This document shows, piece by piece, positions 47,773-58,111 of a stretch of 64,000 nt of DNA. Origin of the DNA: Welwitschia mirabilis (lineage: Eukaryota > Gnetophyta > Gnetopsida > Welwitschiales); assembly GCA_051453625.1 (NCBI GenBank), contig JBOZIK010000001.1, positions 104,204,246 to 104,268,245 on the forward strand, written 5' to 3'. The translations under genes were made by a program, and so were the position numbers. The stretch's first letter is position 1; the number at the start of each line of letters is the position of its first letter. Below the pieces are notes generated by a model. It was not told the DNA's origin. It made no database searches and saw only the letters and a program-made list of their open reading frames with translations.

Positions 47773-48669
47773 TTGAAATGAAAAGAGTCTTTGCATTAAT
47801 CAAAAGAACATTACATCCACTTACAATAGAATAAGAGCTCCTCAATGAAAGAGACACAGCCTAACACTAAGGAAACCTCTTTCTATAGCACTGGGATGAA
47901 CCTCTTACCTTCAAGCTTCCATCACAAGCATATCAGGTACAAAATATGATTGGAAGTGAAGGAGGAAAGGGGTATTTATAGTTTTTATAATGAATCGTAA
48001 CCCTAGATGTCTGTTAAGGAAACCCTAGCCATCCACATGGGTTACTTCACCCCATTTACAATAGTATTTATTATGGTTGTGTAAAATCAGCTGTCGTCCT
48101 ATTCGTCGTCCATACGATAGTGGGGACGATGCTGCATTCTTGCCTTGGGTTGTGTGTTCATGTGATACCATTAGCTCCGTGGATTGCCCATGCATGTTAT
48201 CATCCTATATGTCATCTAGATGATATATGGAATGATACCTTGGACTGTGTGCTCATGTGCTGTCATCACCTGCATGTGCTATTCTCCGTCATCCTTCCTG
48301 TTATTCAGACAACCAAGGGGACGATGCCCTACCATCATGTGCTGCTGTCCAAGTGTTATGCATGAGCTATTCCTGTGTAGCTATTTTTATGAGTTGTCAT
48401 CCCCTTTGTCATGGGGATGACAGTGGGGACGACACTCTTCCCAAACTCCTCAAGTAGCAAAAATTGGTCTTCTTCATCTTTAATCCTCTTTTATTATGCT
48501 AGGTATTAGATCATGCCTGAAATGCCTCTAATTATGACAAGAATTACATGTTTTTATGATCATATTGTTGTTTCTCCATAATCTATAGAATTGCATATAA
48601 ACCTATATAAATTTCCTACAAAAGTACTCCAAATACATCATCAAATTCCAATAAATTGGCATCGCAACA
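47773..48669 (-). repeat. Nested LTR of a D/C-related subfamily
   Basis: On the minus strand it starts TGTTGCGATGCCAATTTATT at 48669 and shares the block gtacttttg-a-a-atatataggtttatatg with the C 3' LTR. It contains four hairpin modules (about 48091, 48197, 48287 and 48394) spaced 106, 90 and 107 bp. These are the least decayed in the window and still carry CpG (for example tgtcgtcctattcgtcgtcc). It is likely a younger solo or partial LTR inserted in the D LTR. Confidence 0.6.
48091..48434. repeat. Run of four well-preserved hairpin modules
   Basis: Units at 48091-48130, 48197-48239, 48287-48326 and 48394-48434. The fourth pairs gttgtcatcccc with ggggatgacag around tttgtcat. The second has the perfect palindromic core gtcatctagatgat. 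The open frames across this region on the plus strand (48120-48457) are by-products of its lower AT content. Confidence 0.75.
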
Positions 48670-50099
48670 AAAAGACAAATAGAAGATGTGGCTAGGTGCA
48701 CTCTTTTACATAAATGAAATGAACAAAATGGTTAAGGGTTGCTATCAGAGTCATTTACATATCAATGTCATCTAGATGATAATAAGGATGGCAATGGGGA
48801 TGATAACTTATTACAAAAGATGACTCAAAATGATGATTTAGTAGTTCATGTTAGCAACCAACAGTGTCATCATCCTACTTATCTTAGGGACAATGGAGGG
48901 GACAATGGTCTTATTTAATCACTTTCTTGAGGAGAAACTTCTTTAAAGCTCTATGCATTAGAATGTGCCTTTAATACATCAAATCTAGGTAAGAATTACA
49001 CATTTTCAAGATTTTCTATTAAATCTCCAAAATCCTCAAAATTGCACCTAAACCTATATAAAAATCCTACAAAACAACTCATAAAATCCCATCAAATAAT
49101 CTTAAATTGGTAGTGTAACAGTTGGCATTCTATTTGAACCTCTTAACTCCTTCATCTTAGACTTGTAACACTTAGATATTTACTCTTTATAGGTAACCAT
49201 TTAAGAACTTCATACTTACCCATAGTACTTTTTCTCTAAATGTCCTATAGAAGTTTGTTAACTTCATATCTCTTAAATAGGATGTTATTTATACTAATTG
49301 GCCCTTTATATTATGTTTTTATATCATCTGATTTCAGCATGATGAGATTCTCATTTTTTTATAATATTTTATAATCAACTTATTACCTTGTTAATTCCAT
49401 TGTTTCTAGAGTGGGAAAAAGTCCCTACTTTCTTTTGATATTTCACCTTAAGCTCTACCCTTTTCTCTAACTAGTTCTTTACTAGACTTATTTCTTAGAT
49501 CTTATTAGGGAATTTCTCTCTGAGATTTTAAGATTCTTTTCCATGGTGAAAAATCCCTCCTTATAGTTTTTTTTACAATGTTTACTTAAACTAAGAAAAT
49601 GCTATCTTTCACATCCTAAATACTTCATTGTTGTGATTCTACTTATTTTTCTATCTCTTCTCATGTAATCACAGGGGTTTTCACTCCTTCTTTTTCTCCT
49701 TTCCAAATGACATTATAAATTAACCTATTGATAATTATATGAATTTTCTGTAATTGCACTCCTACCAAGGAGTTATACCTTGTAAGAGTTATTATCATAG
49801 TATTTAATGTAATGATCTTTTCTTTACTTGATAAGAAAATGGCATTTCAGTGTGACATTTCTTCTCTATTTTTTAGAATAATTACTATTATGATCTGAAG
49901 CTATTCCATTTGAATAGTGGTATCCCTAAGTAAATGTCTCTTTCAAACCCTTAATTTACTTTTAAGTTTTTTTATGATTACTCTTTAGATGATTGACAGT
50001 GTATTCATAATGTATACTATACTCTTTTCCTAGCTTATTACCACTCATAAATTCTTTTATGAACTTCTCTAAACCCCTCTTTATAGTTTAATTTATTGA

Positions 50100-50690
50100 A
50101 TGTTCACATTTGAGAAAATAATTAAATCATCTACAAGATGATTACAAATTATCTACATCTTTGGAATAGTTATACTTTTTTCCCTTTATCTCTTTATGGA
50201 GTGTTGTATGACATCCAATTCGATTATAAAGAGATATAGTAAGAGGGAGTCCCCTTATAGTAGCTATCTTCTTTTTCAAAAAAAATTATAAATGTCTTGA
50301 TTTATTTTGATATCAAAACTTGTCATTCTTTATATTTATAGGAGTAAATAAATAGGAAACCATTTACTTATAACACACATTCTAATAAATTTCAAGAGAT
50401 GATAGGATTTTTTAATATCTATTTTTAATACATAAACCCTCATTTTTTCCTTTCTTAATTGAATTAAAAATTTTATAATTGAATATCACTTGGTCAAGAA
50501 TGCTTCTATTCTCTAGGAATCCTACTTAATTTGTTCTTATCATATTCTAAATATAGGAACTTGCTTTCTTAACCCCAACCTTAGAGAAGATCTTGTATCA
50601 CACATTACATAGCCCAATGGGTCTAATATTCTAACATTTATGAGTTTTTATTTCTTTATTATTATAACAATAAAAGTTTATTCTAGGAAT
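50100..50690 (-). pseudogene. LINE reverse transcriptase relic
   Basis: In order on the minus strand, with stops and shifts: NIRPIGLCNV-YKIFSKVGVK (about 50565-50630; L1 consensus RPISL-N--YKI-SK), NSIKKGKNEGLCIKNRY (about 50415-50465), SFDIKINQDIYNFF (about 50275-50318), GDSLLLYLFIIELDVIQHSI (about 50195-50257; consensus GDPLSPYLF), and HLVDDLIIFSNVN (50102-50140). The last is the catalytic F/YADD box with the first residues changed to LVDD. Each block has the right order and spacing. Confidence 0.8.
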
Positions 50691-51166
50691 GGGATATGGA
50701 CCTCATCTCCATGATTTTTCAAAGGCCTTTTTCAATGACTCTTGTACTGTTTCTTAAAATTTATAAAAAATTTTCATCGTTCATTTATTAATGCTCAACT
50801 CTAATTTAGCTTAATTTTCCATAGCATCTGCCAAAAATTATTTAATTTTAATTTCATAAGGGTCATCACCTTGTTAGGATTTAACACATAAAATTGGTCT
50901 CTCTATATTCTCTTTTGTTGTCTATAGCTCTTGGAAGCTTCTAATGAATAATTCTTAGGCCTCTATTCCCTTATATACTTGACTATTCCAAATTTCTTAG
51001 TTTATTATGTTACATTGTTTATTTGGTTAACCACTTGAAAGAAGAATTTTATTAATTGTTACTATCTCTTAAATAATTTTTGTATTATCTTTACTCCTAG
51101 TACTTCTTCTCCAATTTTAAACTTGGTAAAGCTTTCATAACATGTTTCACTCTTCCTCTTATAGAT

Positions 51167-51634
51167 NNNNNNNNNNNNNNNNNNNNNNNNNNNNNNNNNN
51201 NNNNNNNNNNNNNNNNNNNNNNNNNNNNNNNNNNNNNNNNNNNNNNNNNNNNNNNNNNNNNNNNNNNNNNNNNNNNNNNNNNNNNNNNNNNNNNNNNNNN
51301 NNNNNNNNNNNNNNNNNNNNNNNNNNNNNNNNNNNNNNNNNNNNNNNNNNNNNNNNNNNNNNNNNNNNNNNNNNNNNNNNNNNNNNNNNNNNNNNNNNNN
51401 NNNNNNNNNNNNNNNNNNNNNNNNNNNNNNNNNNNNNNNNNNNNNNNNNNNNNNNNNNNNNNNNNNNNNNNNNNNNNNNNNNNNNNNNNNNNNNNNNNNN
51501 NNNNNNNNNNNNNNNNNNNNNNNNNNNNNNNNNNNNNNNNNNNNNNNNNNNNNNNNNNNNNNNNNNNNNNNNNNNNNNNNNNNNNNNNNNNNNNNNNNNN
51601 NNNNNNNNNNNNNNNNNNNNNNNNNNNNNNNNNN
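51167..51634. other. Sequence gap (468 N) inside the LINE
   Basis: Non-round run of N between the endonuclease and RT relics. Confidence 0.99.
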
Positions 51635-51959
51635 TATAGATATTTTTCTTTTTTTTTTCATCTTACTTGAATTTCTCTAATCTCTTGCTTTAGCTTATTC
51701 TTTCTTCTAAGTCTTTTATTCCAATATTTTTTGTATAGCTTTAACCATTGTTTTAGTCTTTAAATATTTTCTTGAACTCATTGTATGAGTCTAAGGATGC
51801 CTGCTTGCTACTGTTTTCCCTAAAAAATTATTTACATATGCCTCCTTGAATTAAGAATTATTGAACATGAAGTAAAATTTCTTTGATTTGCATCTATCTA
51901 GTTGTAAAAAAATAGATCTTAGGTTTAAAAATCATCTACCCTATTCTATTAACCTCCAA

Positions 51960-52050
51960 ACTTTTCTCTCAATAAGTATGTTGATACCAATGCTCTATTT
52001 ATTCTTGATTAAATTATATAATTTCCTTTTTCTATTATATTAAGTAAATT
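51960..52050 (-). pseudogene. LINE endonuclease C-terminal relic
   Basis: Minus-strand reading IEKGNYII, stop, SRINRALVSTYLLREKFGG resembles the L1 endonuclease block -I--RLDRALV---W---F. It lies upstream of the RT relic in the correct orientation. Confidence 0.45.
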
Positions 52051-53759
52051 GATCTTTCAGAGGAGGATTTTTATAAATTTAGATAACTCATCAAGTTTTC
52101 TGGCTCTATCACTCTTGAATTTGATCATCTCACTCTCCCTTTATTTTTCCATTCATATGGTGTTTACTTGAATGATTATATGATTATAGCTTTTTACTTC
52201 TCTAATTTTCCTTGGATTCCTCCCCAAATCCTATAATTTTTTATTCTACTTTGTGGACTATACATATTAAGAAACCACTAATATTTTATTTAAATATCTT
52301 TACATTTTCTATCCATCTCTATTTTATTGTATTCTATGCCCTTTTTTATTATCATCAAATGTCTCTCCACTATATCACAAATAGGAATCAACTCTATGTT
52401 TCATTTTCTATGTAACTTATTAAATATATCTCCTTTCTTTTATTCTAATCTCTTAAAGACATGCTATATCTACATTGTTACTCTTGATAAGTTCTTGTAA
52501 GGCTGTCATTTTTTAAACTACTATCATGCCCCTTATAGTCTAACTTAAAATATTCATCTATTTTTTTCCTTTGGAGGTTTGATTCATGTTTTAAAAATTT
52601 TTAGGACCTACTCCCTATGTTTCTAAAGCCTATCTCTTTTCTTTCTTTTCCATAGATGACCTCCTTATTTTCTTTCATTGGGATTTTTCTTATTTGCTTC
52701 TATAGTTTGATTTTGAGTATAACTCATTTGTATCACTACTACACAATGTGAAAAAATGATTTGGGATTGGTATTTTATTTTCCTAATTGATATTTCAGTT
52801 CTATTTTATTAAAAGACCCCTCACTTCTTTTCTTCCTTTGGTTTAAATTCTTATTTTGAGGAAATAACTACTTTTGTTCTTTTCCTTTTAGATCTAGTTG
52901 ATTGCTTTTGTTTATTTGTCCATCTAGTCTTATAATAGTATCCACTTTTTTCCATATATTAATTATGTGAAGTTACTCTTTATTCTTTCTCATTATGCAC
53001 ACTTTCTCATTATGTTCATATTTTTTATAATTAATGCATTAAACTATTTAATATTTTTATATCATATGGTCTTTCTATTACATTTTCAATAGATAATGTC
53101 TTTTAACTTTAGATATAATCTATTTGAGTGCCCTATTACTTCATAATGCAAGTAAGGAATAAATACATTTCATATTCCACCTTCATTTCATTAGTGTTAA
53201 AACTATATAATATCTTAAATTTTCTCATTTTTTTGGTTATCTCCAATTCTATACATGCACAAAACATAATAAGCACTATTCTTATTCCACTTACTATTAC
53301 TAGGTTTAGCTTTATAATTTCTATGAATTATGAAGCTAGTTCGTTTATAAATTTCTAGTTTCATGGAAAGAGACTTATTACCCTAATCTTTACCCAACTT
53401 AAAAAATTTTGAAATATCTTGCTAAAGTTGTCTCTAGGTCTCTAATAGATGAGGATAAAACCCCTCATCCAAAAATTCTAAGGGCTTCTTATAATTACAC
53501 TATTTATGTCCTATTTTGATTTACATTTAAATAGGATAATCCCTCTTTACTAGAGCTATTACCTAAACAACTTTCATCCCCATTTATTTTAAGATAATCC
53601 TCTTTCTAGTTATTTTCATATTACACCTTGATTTAAATGATATAACATAGCCAATAAAGATAAGCTTAAATTTCTTCTTGGTATCTATGCAATGCTTTAA
53701 AGCTTTCCTTTTTTTAAATAAATTATTTTCCTAAAAGAATTTCCTCACTTAAAGGGCCA

Positions 53760-54237
53760 TTAGAGAAAACTTACCTGAAGCTCATCTAATGAATTTCAAA
53801 TTTTACCACCTAGAGGCTCCTCCCCTTACTTTTTGCTTTGCTTCTCTCCCTACCTCTTAGAATAAATAATTCCTAGGAATAAATTTCTTAAACTTCACTA
53901 GATTTATCACCCTATTTAGGCTTATCCTCTCTTCCTAAGCTTGATTAGGCTCCTCCTCTCCCCTACCCCCCTTGCAGCCACCATACATGTGATCAAGAAA
54001 AAGCATCTTTAAAACCCTCAGTTGCTTCTCTAACTTCAAAAAATGATTTGAGGAAAATCCTATTTGAGCTACACTTAATTCACATATTACTTTTTAATTA
54101 TTTTTAAATCCATTAAAAACGTTAAATATTAAAATATCATATTATTATTATATTATGTAAATAAACCTAGTACATTTTCATAAAATACCATCTATTATTT
54201 AGCTAAATTTATCATATAAAAATGGAACATTATAGTA
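53760..54237 (-). repeat. 3' LTR (part) of a chromovirus-type gypsy element
   Basis: Starts TACTATAATG (decayed TG) directly after the PPT at 54240-54250. The far end is not defined; the sequence becomes GC-richer near 53940-53990, then merges into unassigned DNA adjoining the LINE. Confidence 0.45.
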
Positions 54238-54239
54238 CT

Positions 54240-54250
54240 CCCCCCCTTTT
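54240..54250 (-). other. Polypurine tract of the gypsy element
   Basis: Minus-strand aaaaggggggg, immediately before the LTR start and after the integrase relic. Confidence 0.7.
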
Positions 54251-54309
54251 AGTGATTTCATCTTATGAATCATAGCTTATGAAAAAGATACCACTATTTT
54301 CTAAATAGA

Positions 54310-55010
54310 TAAGAATACAACTTTCTTATTTAATATTCTAATTTTCATGTAGCTAATTTGACATTATGATAATGTGACTTGAGCTTTGTTTTATAGTTGA
54401 AATGTATGATTATCCGAGATTTTCCCTCTAGCCCTTGTATAATAAAATGATTATCTTCCTGTGTAAGGTCTTGTAATTTATAACATCAAATTAATTGTAA
54501 ATGTACTTTATTAGCCTACTACTATAAATACATTACACATGCATATTAAGTGGAGGAGGTAGAGCTAGCTCACATGCTAAATGTTTAACCTTGTTTAATA
54601 TTTTAAATAGTCTAATAAATCTAGGTGCTAATTTTGATCTTTTCATGACTTTCATAAAATCTTTAATGGGGATAACTTTTAGGAACATGTGTTCATTCAA
54701 TTAAACTCTAATAATCACTTTTTTTTGTTATCATAGGTTTTTTATCTATTTGAAGATTCTTTCATTGTTTGCTTAATTATTCTTGTTTTATTTTTAATTT
54801 TTTGTGTTGTAATCATTTTATCTGTATTTCCATTTAATGATGTTGGTAATACAAAAATTCCATAAGTGGTAAATGATTTTTCTAATTTTGAGACTAATTC
54901 ATGACACATGCTCTTAATAAATATTCTACCTTTTGATTTTTACATTCTACTTAATTATTTAATTCAGGATTAAAGGTTGTATTGATATCAAGCATTATTC
55001 TTAATCTGGT
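54310..55010 (-). pseudogene. Ty3/gypsy integrase relic (chromovirus type)
   Basis: Minus-strand blocks in order, with frame changes: TTFNPELNN-VECKNQKVEY and LLRACVMN (54893-54979; consensus TAFHPQTDGQSER--Q-LEDMLRACV), HLPLMEFLYY (consensus HLPLVEFAYN), MFLKVIPIKDFMKVMKRSKL (about 54630-54690; consensus VFLKVSP--GVMRFGKKGKL), APRFIRLFKIL, LALPPPLN, and FDVINYKTL. These are the end of the integrase core and the GPY/F module of plant chromoviruses. The chromodomain itself is not clear. Many stops. Confidence 0.85.
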
Positions 55011-56394
55011 CTATTCTTTCTAGCTTAAAAGTAAAGATAAAATTCCTATAAGGTGATTATCATAGGAATTTCATGAAGTCTAATGACATGTTTCAAGCAT
55101 ACCTAAGTAATATTCCTATCCTCATATGTTGATTTAATGGAAATAATGTCATGTTTAAATTTATCAATCTTCAAGAATAAAACTAAAAAGGAAAAAGGAG
55201 AAAAAAAAAGAAAGCTTATAAAGTTATAACTATTATAAAGCAAAGAGGATAAAATGATTACATTTATTTTATCTTAATATGATAGTAAGCAAGATAAAGA
55301 AAAAATTACAACATAATGGGATCCATTACTTAATCTATTTATTTACTTATTTTATGATGTACTTATAATGTTAAAATGAATTATTTATTTAAGAAGTTAT
55401 ATATTATTTATTATTGTAATTGGTTGGCTAACCATGCAAGAATAGATGGTAGTGAGGAATAAAAACTTTTATTTTCATAGAGGCTTTACCCAAATGTAGT
55501 TGTATATATTGGAATCCATAGTCTAGTATAACTTATTAATGTTAATCAATAACAATTGCAAGTTTTTAACAATCTTAGATATAGTATGGGTATGACTTCA
55601 ACTTCCTAGTATATGGATTAGTTTTCATTCTTTTTCTACTTCGTGTTGGGTTAGAATTAGTTCTACTCTATTTTATATATATTTAAATCTTTTTTTAGTT
55701 GATTTTTATTTCTTAAATGATTTAAATTTATTTTAAGTATTCTTAATATGGTTTTTCAAGTTTTTCTTTTTGTATAGTTAGTTAGTTTGGCTCAATTTAG
55801 CTAGATTTTATTTTCTATAAAAAATAATTTATATACATAATTTTCATTTTCTAAATATTATTGTCTTTACATTTACATTACTAATAAACGATGGAATTGA
55901 TTCTTGTAACTTTGATAAGAAAAATTATAAAAATAAAACTTAAGAGTAGTTAAAGTATATAGATGCTACAAACTTAAAGAAAAAAACATCTATTAAGCTC
56001 TTACAATTATGGAAGCATATAAACAACCCTTCTAATTAGATACACATGTATTACGAAATAAATATATAATATTTAAAATAAGCATTTATAATAAAAATAG
56101 GTAGTATATGATATAAACTTCTTAAATCTTGGATTGTCTTACTTAGTATCTTTTTTATCTGAGTCATGCTGGGAACTATGATTAATATAGTTCTCATTCT
56201 ATTCTTCTTATTTATAGTTAGATTTATTAAATGAACTTGGATTTTTAGTTAAATATCTTATACTAGATCATTGTAAGTTTGGTAATGGCCAGCTATTCTT
56301 AATAATTGTTTTTTCATCAAACATGGATCAAGTGATTTGGCTTGTGATGTAATAGTTTCTACAATTTTAAAATATTTGTTAATAAAATTGTAGT
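55011..56394. other. Unassigned AT-rich stretch
   Basis: Upstream of the gypsy integrase relic in its orientation, so perhaps the rest of its pol gene, but no RT or RNase H motif could be read. Confidence 0.4.
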
Positions 56395-57125
56395 TTTGAT
56401 GATCCTACTTATTAAATGTATTATGCCATTGTGTAGATGGGTCAAATTGGAGAACATCAAATTGTAAAAAGCATCAATCAAAGTCAAACCTTAAGTTTGT
56501 ACTGCATAGAAGGTTTAACTACAAAAATAACTAAAGACATTTGCACAGATGAAGATGTCTAGGGTAAAAACATCTATTATATCAAAGGCATCTAGGCTAA
56601 ACAGACTTCGTCATAGAAATAGACATCCACATTGACAAAGACATCTATACTAAAATAAGAACCTAAGATAAGTGAAAGATGTCTATGCTACTTTGACCAT
56701 TGGAAGACATCTACATAGTTAAATATGTCTATATNNNNNNNNNNNNNNNNNNNNNNNNNNNNNNNNNNNNNNNNNNNNNNNNNNNNNNNNNNNNNNNNNN
56801 NNNNNNNNNNNNNNNNNNNNNNNNNNNNNNNNNNTATGCTACTTTGACCATTGGAAGACATCTACATAGTTAAATATGTCTATATTAAATTAGAATAGAT
56901 AACAAAGAAAAATTATATCTTGACAAATTATCGACATTTAAAGAAAGCAATTAAGTTTTACATCTTGGATTCATGATCACCAAGGCTCACAGAAATTATA
57001 GCTCGAGTTTTACTAAAATCTAGAAAATTTACTAAAGATGTCTTCCATGTTAAGGACATTTGGTTGATAAGAAACATTACTCATCTTGAAGAATTCTATC
57101 CCAAACTTTTATGGGAAAATAAAAT
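56395..57125 (+). repeat. Copia-like LTR fragment with periodic acatcta words
   Basis: It starts near tgtagttttgatgatcctac, reminiscent of copia LTR starts, but no partner LTR is in the window. Between 56540 and 56885 the word acatct(a) or its variant gatgtct occurs about a dozen times at 15-40 bp intervals. The fragment is cut by the CACTA end at 57126. Confidence 0.4.
56684..56885. other. 100-N gap flanked by an identical 51-bp repeat
   Basis: 56684-56734 and 56835-56885 are identical over 51 bases; the gap (56735-56834) is exactly 100 N. In such a decayed region perfect identity suggests that the same genomic bases were written twice at an unmerged contig overlap. Confidence 0.92.
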
Positions 57126-57335
57126 CACTACAAGAAATAGAGGCTTTTAAGGCATTTATTTAAATAAATGCCTTAATTAAATGGCTCCATACAAAGTCTA
57201 TGATCTTTTCAAGGCATTTATGAATCAACACCTTAAATATTGGGATCGTTTAAGGAATTTGAGTGACAAATGCCTTAAAATTGGTGATCCTTTAAGGATG
57301 TTAACTAAACAAATGCCTTAGAAGGTTAATCCAAA
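57126..57335 (+). mobile_element. Second CACTA terminus (same family)
   Basis: CACTACAAGAAATAGAGG at 57126 followed by subterminal copies of aaggcattt and atgcctta (to about 57325), as at 6469 and 22558. Orientation points right. No matching inverted end (cttgtagtg) is visible before 64000, so the element runs off the window or is truncated. Confidence 0.75.
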
Positions 57336-57339
57336 AAAA

Positions 57340-57450
57340 ATAGTCATGTGCTCATGTAACCAAAAGATGATTTTTTAGCCAAAAAATTAAAAAAAAATAG
57401 TCATGTGCTAGTTCAACCAAAATCCTCATGCACTAGTTTAGCCATAAGTA
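57340..57450 (+). repeat. Short direct repeats next to the CACTA end
   Basis: Two copies of aaaaaaatagtcatgtgct (about 57335 and 57390) and a third related word (cctcatgcactagtt) sit within 100 bp. Confidence 0.6.
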
Positions 57451-58111
57451 GCATTGATCAGTGCTTGCTTGTGTATTGCTAAAAGCCTCTTCAACTTTAT
57501 GCTATAGAAGCTTGATTTTAATTGGAGTTAGCGCTCATTAATCCTCCCCCAAACATAATCCGTAAAACTATGAAATAGTGTATGCCATAGAATTTTCTCA
57601 AGACTTGATGCATTTCTCATAAAGGTAAGTCTAGTGTCATGTGCTAGGGTTTAAAGGAATTTATCTACATGTAATAGATGAATTGGGCATCATTGTGTTT
57701 CATGCATGCTTGTTCTATACTCTTTTACATTATGAATTAGGCTAGATTGTGAATGGTTTACTTAGTTTTTTTATCAATGGATGGTTTTACTTCCTAGGAT
57801 TTTTCCTATTTTAGAAAATTAAACATTCTTACAAGAACACCAAAATCATCTCTTTGTAGCTAAAGGAAAAATAGTGGAAAAAAAGAAGAGGAATCTAGCA
57901 AGTGAAATCACGGAAATTATTCTTTAATAGTTAAAGAGGCCATCCTATATTTGACCATGTTGGTCATAGTTGAGAGACCAGCTAGTTAGGCCTTTCTGTT
58001 TGCCAGATTTCTTGCTAGTTATTTCCCTACATTGGCATTCTTTCTGTGTGCTAGTTTACTTTAATAATGTAATCATCTCTCCTCATTGCTATTTAGTCTA
58101 TTATGTGTTAT

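Larger units (their letters stand above)
41093..49120 (-). mobile_element. Element D: Ty3/gypsy-type LTR retrotransposon, non-autonomous
   Basis: LTRs at 41093-42154 and 46879-49120 are direct repeats starting TGTTG and ending CAACA/TAACA. The flanking pentamers cttgg (41088-41092) and gttgg (49121-49125) are a target duplication with one mismatch. Minus-strand polarity follows from the PPT next to the left LTR (42155-42166), the PBS next to the right LTR (46858-46877), and the gag-like relic reading right to left. The 4.7-kb interior holds a gag-like relic and hairpin modules but no protease, RT or integrase. It is closely related to element C. The right LTR is enlarged to 2.2 kb by a nested LTR and two N gaps. 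Confidence 0.85.
46879..49120 (-). repeat. Element D 5' LTR, enlarged by nested sequence
   Basis: Outer parts 46879-47672 and 48690-49120 match the 3' LTR. The middle is interrupted by two 100-N gaps and by a nested LTR-like segment. Hairpin modules lie at about 48765-48803 and 48863-48909. Confidence 0.75.
49121..53400 (-). mobile_element. L1-type LINE (non-LTR retrotransposon), decayed
   Basis: Minus-strand motifs appear in the order expected for an ORF2 read right to left: endonuclease end (about 51968-52015), then reverse transcriptase (about 50100-50680). The left side is cut by element D at 49120. The 5' end and ORF1 are not recognised and the right border is uncertain. Confidence 0.7.

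Noticed and set aside
48120-48457. Three overlapping 66-81 codon frames rich in Cys and His
   Set aside because: They coincide with the hairpin modules in an LTR; the open frames follow from the locally lower AT content and show no domain.
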